Positions 6,675 through 16,031 of a DNA stretch of 64,000 nucleotides are shown piece after piece. The notes beneath the pieces are model-generated. The model saw only the letters and a program-made list of their open reading frames with translations. It did not search any database and was not told the origin of the DNA. The translations under genes were made by a program, and so were the position numbers. The DNA is from JBGSYN01 sp041750975 (lineage in GTDB: Bacteria > Pseudomonadota > Alphaproteobacteria > Geminicoccales > Geminicoccaceae). Numbering within the stretch: position 1 is the first letter of the stretch; every line of letters starts with the position of its first letter. The stretch is from positions 62,001-126,000 of the forward strand of contig JBGSYN010000009.1 of assembly GCA_041750975.1 (NCBI GenBank), in the 5' to 3' direction.

Positions 6675-9514
6675 GGTGCGTCATCGTATTCGGGTGGGAA
6701 CGCGGCTTCCATCACCAAAAGCTCCCCCGGCGGTCCGAGAATCCGGCGCACCCCGAGATTGGGCAAATCGATGCTGCCTTCCATGATCCAGGCGTAGAGA
6801 TCAAACCGCAGATCGAGCGGTTGAGACGTGGAAGCAATGCCGTCCTTGATGACAATTTCGCTTTGCCGGCCGCCAATTTCGAGGTGACCCCGCCCGGCGA
6901 GCCGATCCACAAGCGCCGCCATTGACGGCCCCTGGCTGGTCATATTGACGGCGAGGTCGAAGACTTCGGGAAACTCGATACCGTCTCCTCGAAAGTTCAG
7001 CAGCGAGTGGTCGCCGAATTCGCTAATGCGCAGTGTGCTCTCAAGCGACGTCGTGTCGCCCTGATTGGTCAAAACGATCGAGCCTTCGAGAGCGCCGTTT
7101 GCCAAGGGCAGAACGATGTCCGAGATGGCAAGACGACCGTTCTGCAACTCCAAGACGAGTTGTCCGCCGGGAAGGCGGGTGCCGGGTGCCTGAAGAATTG
7201 TGTCGGCGCGAGCTGAGAGCCTGAGTGCTATGGGAAAATCACGGGGAAGCGTGATTGGTGCATTCGGCCATTTGCCCAAAGCCAATTCGCCCAAGCCAAG
7301 CTCGACCAATGCCTTCGGCAATAAACCGCGACGCATCGGTCCTAACAGCTCAGCCGGCAGTTCATCCGCGACAATAAAACCCGTCACGGCGGTTACCGAC
7401 GGCTGATCATCGATTTCCAGTTCTCCCGCAAGGGAGGTCTGGCCAAGTCCCATCTGAATAGCGGCACTATGGACGCCGAGAAGTTCCTCACTTACACCTT
7501 CCCACTCGAGAGCGCCCGCCGGAAGGTTTCGGGATAGTTCGTCGGCTCCAAAGAGGGCCGCCAACTCCGCGAAGTTATCGAGCCGGCCGGTCGTCCGCAC
7601 ACGGTGACTATTCAAGGACTGCCAGGCCTCGATCGTTCCAACGAACTCGATGTCGATGCCGGGTGCGGTCAGCGCCACCTCGATATCATCGCCGTTCGAC
7701 GATCGACGGGTGGTACCATCCAGTCTTAGAGGGCCGAACTCGGACAATGTCGGCGGCGCCGCGACGCCCGCGGAACGAAGCAGGCGGGCGGGATCGCCGG
7801 CACTCGCATCGAGAGCGAAATCGAAAGTGCCGGTCTCCAGATCGGCTGTTCCAACGACTTGCGCAGCGCTATCTCCTGATCCCCTGACGCTCAGTTCAGC
7901 TAAGGTGAGCGCGCCACTCTGAACCGACCCGCGAAGAGTGATGTCGCGGGCACGCAATGCGTCAAATGAGCCCGCATCGACGGTTAATTCGGCGGCGATG
8001 TCCGCCTCTTCACCCAGGGAAATGAGCCGCCTCAGGGTGCTCCACAGTTGTTCCTGGGTCCAGTCGGGAGGGAGGTACGAATCGAAACCAAGTCGATCGA
8101 TCGAGGCCGATACCGCAAGGGTCGGCCGCCCCGTTGTCATCAGGGCCAATGAACCCTCGATTCTGGAAGTGTCCATTCGCAATCTGGCCTGTTCGAGCAC
8201 CAACCTCTGTCGCTGCAGATCCAATTGAGATCGAAACTCGAAAGCCTGCATCATTTCTCGCGGAATGTCGTCAATCGGCAAATCGAACTCTCCAACCAGT
8301 TCGCGAAGGCTGGGCCCTGTCAGGACCAAAGAGCCGTTGAACCCGGGCTCACCATTTCGAACACTCAGCAAGCCCTCGATCTGAAGGTTGGTCGCTATGG
8401 TTGTCGTTGCGGAAAATTCATCGATCCGGACACCGACACGAGGTTCGAGGGTGCCCTTGATGTCGAAGCTCTGAACGGTCTGATCGCCGATCTCGAGCCC
8501 GGTACCGGAGATCACGATAGAACCATCCAAAGGCCCCAAATCGGTAAGATTTCTGATAATCCTAGCCGTGAGCGGAACGCCGCGTTTTTCGATGCGGAAG
8601 CCATTCGAGCGAAGGTCGACATCAAGCCTCGGCTCCGCATTACGGTCCAATTCAATGCTTCCGCGAACGCGGCCGGTACCGATGGTTGCTTCAAGGTTTG
8701 TCAACGAGATCGCTCCGGGTGCTCTCTCAATGACGGCAGAGGCTGAGATCTCGGGCACTTCCTCCAGCGGTGCGGCGCCGCTCAAAATCAGTTCGGCCAT
8801 TCTGGAGGCGAAGTGGTCCGCCCTCGGCCCTTTGAGGTTGGTTTCCGCGCGGAGTTTCCCGAGTGCCAAGGAAACAGAACCGCGCGCGTCCAAGACCAAA
8901 CCATTTGCGGTCGAGAGATCGACATTCCACGGGGAGAAATCGGCCTCGTCTGAGGCGCCAACTGACATCGATACGGAAAGGGTTTCTCCCTCAAAATCCG
9001 CAGATGCTTCGATCACGGTATTCAAGCCGGTTTGGCTGCCACGTGCTGTGAGATCGTCGATGTGAAGGGGCGTTTCACCAATTGAGCCCGGCACGTCGAT
9101 CGTACCATCGACAATCTCGAATTCGGGCAGTGTACCCAGTGTTGGGATTTCTGCGCCCCCTGGCCAGGATGCTGCATGCCAAGCAAGGCGTGGGCGAACA
9201 ATTCGGACGCTCTCGATCGTCAGTTTGCCGACAATAATCGATCCTGGATCGATCACCATTTCGATCCGATCGGCTTGCACTGTATAGCTTTGGTCAGGGC
9301 CCTCCAAGACAACATCGTGCAGGGCTACTGCTGGTCGCGGGAAAAGCGATGCCGTATCGGCATTGCCGACACGACGAACCGAAACACCTCGCTGACCAAG
9401 TGCCGACGTAACCTGCTGCTCGACGCTCTTCGGATCGATATTGGGAGCGACAAGTACGAAAAAGCCCCCCGCTAACAGAGCAAACAGCACCAATGCAGCT
9501 ATGACAAATCGCAC
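6671..9514 (-). CDS. AsmA-like family protein (large envelope protein)
   Basis: This 947-residue protein has an N-terminal hydrophobic anchor (about residues 3-25) and a long periplasmic body of repeated beta-rich units typical of the AsmA/YhdP group, e.g. LTIESVRIVRPRLAW near the N-terminus and FRGDGIEFPEVFDLAVNM-like strands near the end. Family knowledge: such proteins bridge inner and outer membranes and are linked to phospholipid transport or outer-membrane assembly. The specific role here is inference only. The start is GTG at 9514. It lies 89 bases downstream of xerC in the same direction and ends in a 4-base overlap with fumC. Confidence 0.75.
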   Translation of the reverse strand: MRFVIAALVLFALLAGGFFVLVAPNIDPKSVEQQVTSALGQRGVSVRRVGNADTASLFPRPAVALHDVVLEGPDQSYTVQADRIEMVIDPGSIIVGKLTIESVRIVRPRLAWHAASWPGGAEIPTLGTLPEFEIVDGTIDVPGSIGETPLHIDDLTARGSQTGLNTVIEASADFEGETLSVSMSVGASDEADFSPWNVDLSTANGLVLDARGSVSLALGKLRAETNLKGPRADHFASRMAELILSGAAPLEEVPEISASAVIERAPGAISLTNLEATIGTGRVRGSIELDRNAEPRLDVDLRSNGFRIEKRGVPLTARIIRNLTDLGPLDGSIVISGTGLEIGDQTVQSFDIKGTLEPRVGVRIDEFSATTTIATNLQIEGLLSVRNGEPGFNGSLVLTGPSLRELVGEFDLPIDDIPREMMQAFEFRSQLDLQRQRLVLEQARLRMDTSRIEGSLALMTTGRPTLAVSASIDRLGFDSYLPPDWTQEQLWSTLRRLISLGEEADIAAELTVDAGSFDALRARDITLRGSVQSGALTLAELSVRGSGDSAAQVVGTADLETGTFDFALDASAGDPARLLRSAGVAAPPTLSEFGPLRLDGTTRRSSNGDDIEVALTAPGIDIEFVGTIEAWQSLNSHRVRTTGRLDNFAELAALFGADELSRNLPAGALEWEGVSEELLGVHSAAIQMGLGQTSLAGELEIDDQPSVTAVTGFIVADELPAELLGPMRRGLLPKALVELGLGELALGKWPNAPITLPRDFPIALRLSARADTILQAPGTRLPGGQLVLELQNGRLAISDIVLPLANGALEGSIVLTNQGDTTSLESTLRISEFGDHSLLNFRGDGIEFPEVFDLAVNMTSQGPSMAALVDRLAGRGHLEIGGRQSEIVIKDGIASTSQPLDLRFDLYAWIMEGSIDLPNLGVRRILGPPGELLVMEAAFPPEYDDAP

Positions 9515-9603
9515 TGATATCTCAGCAGATGCCGGGAATTAGCTGACAAGACTAGCAATAATCATCACACTCAGTATTCGCAGAAATACGCACCCACGGT
9601 CTA

Positions 9604-10539
9604 TCAAGCCCGTGGGTGAGAGGTCGAATATAGCTGAACGAGACGCGTTCCGTCGACTTGAGTATAGACTTGCGTGGTCGATAGGCTGGCGTGTCCCAAT
9701 AGCTCTTGAATGGCTCGCAAATCGGCGCCATCGGCCAGGAGATGAGTGGCGAAACTGTGGCGTAAGGCATGGGGTGTGGCGGTTTCGGGAAGACCCAAAG
9801 CCCGGCGAAGGTTGCGGACCTTTTTTTGGATATGTCCTGATTGTAATCGTCGTCCCCGCACGCCCACAAAGAGGGGGCCATTGGGCGCTAGTATCATTGG
9901 ACAGTCAGCGACATAACCGTCGATCGAGCGGCTCACTTGCGGCAGCAATGGCACGATCCGTTCTTTGCGGCCTTTGCCGGTTATCCGAAGGTTCCGGCCA
10001 GAATAGTCTTCATCCCGCCAATCACTACGATTGAGTTCAATGGCCTCGCCAATCCGCAAGCCCGAGCCATAAAGCAGCATCAAGACAGCGAGATCGCGTT
10101 GTCCAGTCCAGTGGTCCGTGACTGGCCGCTCGGTCATACCTTGCTGAATCGACAGGACTTCCTCAAACGCCAAAGGCCTTGGCAGTGCCCGCTTGAACCC
10201 AGGTGTTCGCATGGCTCGCAAAGACGGATTATGAACGTCATAATGGCGATCGATGTAGGCGAAAAAACCGCGAACCGACGCCACTGCGCGGGCGATCGAA
10301 CTGCGCTTCAGATCCCGCCGGTTGAGATGGGCAAGCCAGGCCCGAAAATCTCTCGATTCGAGCGACGCTAGGTCCGTGAGCGCAACCGGGGCGGCAAGGT
10401 GCCCGTTCAAGAATTCGATGAATTGGTGCCAATCGGATGAATAGGCGCGGCGGGTCCGCGAAGCCAGCTGACGCTCATGCGCAAGCCAGCTGAGCCAACT
10501 CGAAGTGATGTCCGCCACGTCGTCGCCAGCGCCGATCAT
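9604..10539 (-). CDS. xerC: Site-specific tyrosine recombinase XerC
   Basis: This 311-residue recombinase resolves chromosome dimers at dif together with XerD. The N-terminal SAM-like DNA-binding domain spans about residues 10-105. The catalytic residues are all visible: Arg162 (GSGLRIGE), Lys189 (TGKGRKER), His257 and Arg260 (PHALRHSFATHLL), His283 (LLGHASLSTTQ) and the nucleophile Tyr292. Length matches chromosomal Xer proteins rather than phage integrases. Its position divergent from priA, as in other alphaproteobacteria, supports XerC rather than XerD. No dif site is seen in the window. Confidence 0.93.
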   Translation of the reverse strand: MIGAGDDVADITSSWLSWLAHERQLASRTRRAYSSDWHQFIEFLNGHLAAPVALTDLASLESRDFRAWLAHLNRRDLKRSSIARAVASVRGFFAYIDRHYDVHNPSLRAMRTPGFKRALPRPLAFEEVLSIQQGMTERPVTDHWTGQRDLAVLMLLYGSGLRIGEAIELNRSDWRDEDYSGRNLRITGKGRKERIVPLLPQVSRSIDGYVADCPMILAPNGPLFVGVRGRRLQSGHIQKKVRNLRRALGLPETATPHALRHSFATHLLADGADLRAIQELLGHASLSTTQVYTQVDGTRLVQLYSTSHPRA

Positions 10540-10644
10540 GACCCCACCTGGCCCATGCTATTGAGCGTTCGATATTTCATGGCCACCTCATGGCATGGAT
10601 GCTAGGGACAAGCGCTCCTTGCAAGCTACGCGTAAATCCGGGAC

Positions 10645-12831
10645 ATGGCGATCCTTCCGGTCCTTCTCCCTCTACCTTTCGATCAACCATTCGATTATCG
10701 ATCAGATGTCGTGGAGTGCGCAACTCCCGGTTCATTCGTTCGTGTACCGTTCGGACCGCGCCAAGTCATAGGCGTGATCTGGGATGAGGCGCCTGAAAGA
10801 CGTTCGCCGCCGGAAAAGCTCAAGTCGATACTGGATCAATTCGATTTGCCGCCAATGCCCCTGGCGATACGGCACCTGATTCGAGAGACGTCCCGCGAAA
10901 CACTGATGCCGCTCGGCAATGTGCTCCGGCTGGCGATGAGCGTACCAGCCGCGTTCGACGCAAAGTCCGGCAAAGTCGCGCTGGTGCGGGCACCCGATCT
11001 GGATCTCAACGCTCTCTCCGCCAAGAGACGAAACGTGATCGAAGCGGCCGACCCTGGGACACCCCTTGCCACAGCGGAACTTGCCCGGCGGGCAGAGGTC
11101 AACGCTTCGCTGATCCGCAATATGGTTGGCGATGGAAATCTGCTGCGCGTCGAGGTTCCTGAGAACTGGCACGATGCCGAGGGTCTTGAGTTCCGCGCGG
11201 TCACGCTTTCGCCGGCTCAGGCCCAAATGGCCGATATCTTTAAAGCGGCCGTTCGTACATCAGCCTTTCAATCGCTTTTACTCGAAGGGGTTCCGGGTTC
11301 CGGCAAGACGGAAGTGTATTTCGAGGCGATTGCAGCGGCTCTGGAAATGGGCAAGCGGGCACTGGTTCTATTGCCGGAGATTGCCCTTAGCGCACAGTGG
11401 CTCTCAAGATTCCGGGAGCGCTTCGGCGGCGATCCCCTGGTTTGGCACTCAGGGATCACAGGGGCACAGCGACGTCGCAATTGGCTGCGGATCGCTCATG
11501 GTGGTGCGCAGGTCGTGGTCGGAGCCCGATCGGCACTTTTCCTGCCATTAACCGACCTCGGCGTGGTCGTTGTCGATGAAGAGCATGATCCAAGCTTTAA
11601 ACAGGAGGACGGGACGCTCTACCATGCTCGCGACGTGGCTATTTCCCGAGCCCGGATCGAAGTCTGCCCAGTAATCTTAGCGAGTGCGACACCGTCGCTC
11701 GAAACGGCACTCAAGGCCGGTGCGGTCGCCGGGTATAATCAAGCAACGGTGGAAACCAAGTATTGCAGCCTGCCGGCACGGCACGGAGGCGCCAGGATGC
11801 CGGTTGTGGATCTGGTCGACTTGCGACGCGATCGGCCGGCTCGAGGCCGGTTTCTCTCAGAAGCTTTAAAGGTCGCGGTGCAAAGGACGCTGGCGCTCGG
11901 CGAGCAGTCCATATTGTTCTTGAATCGCCGTGGCTATGCGCCGCTGACGATTTGTCGGGCCTGCGGGTTTCGATTTTGTTGCCCGAATTGCAGTGCCTGG
12001 ATGATCGAACACCGTTTTCGCGAGCGGCTGATCTGCCATCATTGTGGCTATGTCCGACCAACACCTGAGTTCTGCACCGAATGCGGTGCTCTCGAATCGC
12101 TAATCGGGTCCGGGCCGGGCGTCGAGCGCATTGCCGAAGAGGTTGCGGCGCTGTTTCCTGATGCCAAGATAGCGGTCATGGCCAGCGACACGGTTCGAAG
12201 TGCGGCAGCCGCTACAGAACTTGTTTCATCCATGCAGCATGATGAAATCGATATTCTGGTTGGCACGCAGATACTTGCCAAAGGACACCATTTCCCCAAC
12301 CTGACGCTGGTTGGGGTGGTTGACGCCGATGTCGGCCTGACTGGAGGCGATCTCCGTGCCGGCGAGCGCTGTTTTCAGTTACTTTATCAGGTGGCCGGAC
12401 GTGCCGGCCGTGAAACCAAGCCCGGTCAGGTTCTGATCCAGACCCACATGCCTGAACATCCGGTGATGCAGGCATTGAAGTCGGGAGATCGCGACGGATT
12501 TTTGCGGGTCGAATGTGAAGAGCGCAGACAAGGCGGCATGCCGCCATTCGGCCGACTTGCGGCATTGATACTTGCAGGGGCCGATGGCGAACTGGTGAAG
12601 CAGACCGGCCGGCGTCTCGCCGCCGCTGCCCCGCATGACGATAACGTCAGGATCCTGGGTCCAGCTCCTGCACCCTTAAGCTTGCTGCGCGGCCGCTATC
12701 GCGTTCGTCTGCTCGCCAAAGCCCATGTCGAGGTCGATCTCCCGACCTGGGTACGGGCTTGGTTGGCCCATGTGAGGATACCGAGCAAGGTCCAGTTGCA
12801 GATCGACATGGATCCCGTTAGCTTTCTCTAG
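10645..12831 (+). CDS. priA: Primosomal protein N' (replication restart helicase PriA)
   Basis: This 728-residue DNA helicase reloads the replisome at stalled forks. The N-terminal 3'BD domain is followed by a Walker A motif GVPGSGKTEVY (about residue 214) and a DEEH box with the PriA-specific continuation DEEHDPSFKQEDG. The zinc-binding region lies near residues 435-480 (CRACGFRFCC, CPNC, CHHCGY, CTECG). The C-terminal helicase motif QVAGRAGR is present. It starts with ATG at 10645 about 105 bases from the divergent xerC. The atp operon follows after a gap of about 200 bases that holds a weak hairpin GGGAA/TTCCC but no clear terminator. Confidence 0.96.
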   Translation: MAILPVLLPLPFDQPFDYRSDVVECATPGSFVRVPFGPRQVIGVIWDEAPERRSPPEKLKSILDQFDLPPMPLAIRHLIRETSRETLMPLGNVLRLAMSVPAAFDAKSGKVALVRAPDLDLNALSAKRRNVIEAADPGTPLATAELARRAEVNASLIRNMVGDGNLLRVEVPENWHDAEGLEFRAVTLSPAQAQMADIFKAAVRTSAFQSLLLEGVPGSGKTEVYFEAIAAALEMGKRALVLLPEIALSAQWLSRFRERFGGDPLVWHSGITGAQRRRNWLRIAHGGAQVVVGARSALFLPLTDLGVVVVDEEHDPSFKQEDGTLYHARDVAISRARIEVCPVILASATPSLETALKAGAVAGYNQATVETKYCSLPARHGGARMPVVDLVDLRRDRPARGRFLSEALKVAVQRTLALGEQSILFLNRRGYAPLTICRACGFRFCCPNCSAWMIEHRFRERLICHHCGYVRPTPEFCTECGALESLIGSGPGVERIAEEVAALFPDAKIAVMASDTVRSAAAATELVSSMQHDEIDILVGTQILAKGHHFPNLTLVGVVDADVGLTGGDLRAGERCFQLLYQVAGRAGRETKPGQVLIQTHMPEHPVMQALKSGDRDGFLRVECEERRQGGMPPFGRLAALILAGADGELVKQTGRRLAAAAPHDDNVRILGPAPAPLSLLRGRYRVRLLAKAHVEVDLPTWVRAWLAHVRIPSKVQLQIDMDPVSFL

Positions 12832-13032
12832 GGATTTGGGAATTGCTAGATTTCCCGCGGCAAGGTGTCCGGCTGGTGGCAGGGCCACGAATCTTGTCGG
12901 GCGGTTCAAGCTCGTGTTAACTCAAACTACCATTGTGGGGCTCGGGATAAGAAGAACCGAGACGGGCCTCCCAAGCCACTACTTTATCCGAGAGCGAAAG
13001 CGGGAAGCGCGGGTTTGGCATCATCAACAACC

Positions 13033-13575
13033 ATGACTTCAGGTTTGGCCGAGCGCTATGCAACGGCCGTTTTTGATTTAGCGAATGAGAGCGATGCGCT
13101 CGACCGCGTCGCTCGCGACCTTCTCGATTTGAGCTCGATGCTAAAATCGAGTGACGATCTGCGCCGCATGATCAAGAGCCCTCTCATTAGCACCGATGTG
13201 CAGGTGCAAGCTATCACGGCCCTGGCCGAGCGCTGTGAATTTGACCAACTCACGACGAAGTTCCTTGGCCTTGTGGCGATAAGAAGGCGGCTTTTCGCAT
13301 TGTCTGAAATCATCGATGCCTACCAGCGAATGCTTGCGCGTCATCGCGGTGAAGTACGGTGTGAAGTGGTCTCCGCGGTTGAACTGTCAGATACCCAAGT
13401 CTCGTCAATCAAAGAGGGGGTCGCGGCTTTCGCCGGCAAGGATGTGACCCTGGACATGCGCACCGATCCGGAACTTCTTGGCGGTCTCGTTGTACGTCTT
13501 GGCTCCCGTATGTTCGACGCCTCCTTGAGAACAAAATTACGCAATCTAGAGCATTCGATGAGAGGCCTTGGCTAA
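13033..13575 (+). CDS. atpH: ATP synthase F1 delta subunit
   Basis: This 180-residue subunit is part of the stator linking F1 to Fo. It begins at ATG 13033 (MTSGLAERYATAVFDLA), which matches the family start RYAxAlfxLA; a longer upstream reading is not needed. The C-terminal block DPELLGGLVVRLGSRMFDASLRTKL is typical of the delta/OSCP family. It is the first gene of the F1 operon atpHAGDC, and its TAA stop overlaps the atpA start by one base (TAATG). Fo genes are not here, as usual in alphaproteobacteria. Confidence 0.96.
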   Translation: MTSGLAERYATAVFDLANESDALDRVARDLLDLSSMLKSSDDLRRMIKSPLISTDVQVQAITALAERCEFDQLTTKFLGLVAIRRRLFALSEIIDAYQRMLARHRGEVRCEVVSAVELSDTQVSSIKEGVAAFAGKDVTLDMRTDPELLGGLVVRLGSRMFDASLRTKLRNLEHSMRGLG

Positions 13576-15104
13576 TGGATATTCGTGCCGCTGAAATCTC
13601 GGACATTCTGAAGGACCAAATCGCTAATTTCGGAACCGAGGCAGAAGTCGCCGAGGTTGGACGTGTACTTTCGGTAGGTGACGGTATTGCTCGTGCCTAT
13701 GGCCTCGATGAAGTGCAGGCCGGCGAGTTGGTCGAGTTTGAGGATGGGACGCGCGGCATGGCGCTCAATCTCGAAACGGACAATGTCGGCATCGTCATCT
13801 TTGGCGATGACCGTCATATTCGCGAAGGCAGCAGCGTCAAGCGGACCAAGAACATCGTCGATGTGCCGGTCGGTCCCGGCCTGTTGGGTCGCGTACTGGA
13901 TGCTCTTGGCAATCCGATCGATGGTAAGGGGCCAATCGAATCCACCGAGCGCCGCAGGGTCGATGTCAAGGCACCGGGCATCATGCCTCGGCAGTCTGTG
14001 CACGAGCCGATGCAGACCGGTCTCAAGGCAATCGACGCTTTGATTCCGATCGGCCGTGGTCAACGCGAGCTGATAATCGGCGACCGTCAAACCGGCAAGA
14101 CAGCCATCGCTCTTGATGCGTTCATCAATCAAAAGCCCATCAATCAGGGCGATGACGACAAGAAAAAGCTCTTCTGCATCTATGTGGCGGTCGGCCAAAA
14201 ACGCTCATCGGTGGCGCGTATCGTCAAGACCCTGCAGGAGCAGGGAGCGCTCGAATACTCCATCATCGTGGCGGCAACGGCGAGCGATCCTGCGCCGATG
14301 CAATTCTTGGCACCCTATGCCGGCTGTGCGATGGGCGAGTATTTCAGGGACAACGGCCTCCACGCGGTGATTGTCTACGACGATCTCTCAAAGCAGGCGA
14401 CAGCTTATCGTCAGATGTCTCTGCTGCTGCGCCGTCCACCCGGACGTGAAGCCTTCCCGGGTGACGTATTTTACCTCCACTCGCGTCTGCTTGAGCGTGC
14501 CGCCAAGCTCAACGACGCTAACGGCAGCGGCTCGCTTACCGCCTTGCCGATTGTCGAAACGCAGGCCAATGACGTGTCCGCCTATATTCCGACCAACGTC
14601 ATTTCGATTACCGACGGTCAGATTTTCCTTGAGACCGATTTGTTTTATCAAGGCATTAGACCGGCATTGAATGTCGGCCTTTCCGTCAGCCGAGTCGGCT
14701 CGGCAGCGCAGACCAAGGCAATGAAATCTGTGGCTGGCCGGATCAAGCTTGAATTGGCGCAATATCGCGAAATGGCCGCCTTCTCGCAGTTTGCCTCCGA
14801 TCTGGATCAGTCGACGCAGCGTTTGTTGAATCGCGGCTCCAGGCTGACCGAACTGTTGAAGCAGGGGCAATATCAGCCGATGCCGATGGAGGAGCAGGTC
14901 TGTGTGATTTTCGCGGGCGTCAACGGCTACCTCGACAAAATTCCCGTGTCTAAGGTCGGACATTTTGAGGAAGGTTTGCTCGACGAGGTCCGGGCCGATG
15001 GGCAGGACATTCTCGATGCCATCAGGAGCAGCGGGCAACTTGCTGACGATACACAGGAGAAGCTGAGGAAACTGCTCGATTCCTACGCGAATTCCTTTGC
15101 CTAG
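13575..15104 (+). CDS. atpA: ATP synthase F1 alpha subunit
   Basis: This 509-residue subunit forms the non-catalytic nucleotide sites of the F1 hexamer and contributes the arginine finger. The Walker A motif GDRQTGKT lies near residues 169-176. The family signature PGREAFPGDVFYLHSRLLER and the block VGSAAQTKAMK are present. Length is standard. The start overlaps the atpH stop by one base, and atpG begins nine bases after its stop, so the operon is tightly coupled. Confidence 0.99.
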   Translation: MDIRAAEISDILKDQIANFGTEAEVAEVGRVLSVGDGIARAYGLDEVQAGELVEFEDGTRGMALNLETDNVGIVIFGDDRHIREGSSVKRTKNIVDVPVGPGLLGRVLDALGNPIDGKGPIESTERRRVDVKAPGIMPRQSVHEPMQTGLKAIDALIPIGRGQRELIIGDRQTGKTAIALDAFINQKPINQGDDDKKKLFCIYVAVGQKRSSVARIVKTLQEQGALEYSIIVAATASDPAPMQFLAPYAGCAMGEYFRDNGLHAVIVYDDLSKQATAYRQMSLLLRRPPGREAFPGDVFYLHSRLLERAAKLNDANGSGSLTALPIVETQANDVSAYIPTNVISITDGQIFLETDLFYQGIRPALNVGLSVSRVGSAAQTKAMKSVAGRIKLELAQYREMAAFSQFASDLDQSTQRLLNRGSRLTELLKQGQYQPMPMEEQVCVIFAGVNGYLDKIPVSKVGHFEEGLLDEVRADGQDILDAIRSSGQLADDTQEKLRKLLDSYANSFA

Positions 15105-15113
15105 GATTGAAGG

Positions 15114-16004
15114 ATGCCAAGTCTCAAGGATCTCCGGGGTCGGATCGGAAGCGTCAAGCAGACGCGCAAGATCACGAGCGCGATGAAGCTGGTTGCTGCA
15201 TCCAAACTCAAGCGAGCTCAGGAACAGGCCGAGTCTTCAAGGCCGTTTGCCGAAAAGATGTCGCAAATGCTGGCCAACCTCGCTGCAGGGGTGCGCGATC
15301 TTCCTGGCGCGCCTGCGCTGCTGACGGGAACGGAGCAGCAGCAGACGCATCTCTTGATTGTCGCCACTGCCGATCGCGGTCTGTGCGGCGGGTTCAACAG
15401 TTCGATCGTCCGAGGAGCGCGACGGCGTATCCGCGAGCTTGTGGCTGATGGCAAGTCAGTCAAGATCATGTGCATTGGACGCAAGGGCCGCGACGTTCTG
15501 CGCCGCGAGTACGCTTCGCAGATCATCGAGTTCGTTGATGGCGTTGCTGGCAAACGCCGAATGGAATATGCGGATGCCGCGGCAATCGCTGCAAACGTCA
15601 ACGATCGCTTCGAAGCAGGCGAATTCGAGGTCTGCACGATCATCTATAACAAGTTCAAATCGGCGGTGACGCAGGAATTGACCTTCAAACAGCTGATTCC
15701 GGTCGACTTGCCTGAAGATTCTGCAGATGCCGAAGATTCTTCCGAAGGCGCGATATATGAATTCGAGCCGGACGAAGAGGGGATTCTTGAGGAGCTATTA
15801 CCGCGCAATTTAGCCGTGCAGATCTATGGCGCTCTTGTTGAGAATGCGGCAAGCGAGCAGGGTTCGCGCATGGCAGCGATGGACAACGCAACCCGAAATG
15901 CCGGCGAGATGATCGATAGCCTGACATTGATCTATAATCGGCAGCGCCAGGCTCAGATTACGAAAGAACTCATTGAAATTATCTCCGGCGCCGAAGCGAT
16001 ATAG
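15114..16004 (+). CDS. atpG: ATP synthase F1 gamma subunit
   Basis: This 296-residue central rotor shaft connects proton flow to catalysis. The N-terminal coiled-coil helix is clear (RIGSVKQTRKITSAMKLVAA), and the C-terminal helix carries AAMDNATRNAGEMIDSL and IYNRQRQAQITKELIEI, the gamma family signature. An acidic insertion (DSADAEDSSEG) sits at about residues 203-213. It is the third gene of the F1 operon and precedes atpD by 27 bases. Confidence 0.98.
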   Translation: MPSLKDLRGRIGSVKQTRKITSAMKLVAASKLKRAQEQAESSRPFAEKMSQMLANLAAGVRDLPGAPALLTGTEQQQTHLLIVATADRGLCGGFNSSIVRGARRRIRELVADGKSVKIMCIGRKGRDVLRREYASQIIEFVDGVAGKRRMEYADAAAIAANVNDRFEAGEFEVCTIIYNKFKSAVTQELTFKQLIPVDLPEDSADAEDSSEGAIYEFEPDEEGILEELLPRNLAVQIYGALVENAASEQGSRMAAMDNATRNAGEMIDSLTLIYNRQRQAQITKELIEIISGAEAI

Positions 16005-16031
16005 GCGTCCGTTGAAGTTGGGAGCGAAGAC

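Noticed and set aside
9604..10539. Phage or integron integrase instead of XerC
   Set aside because: Length, complete catalytic residues and position next to priA fit chromosomal XerC. No attachment site or mobile-element genes are near.
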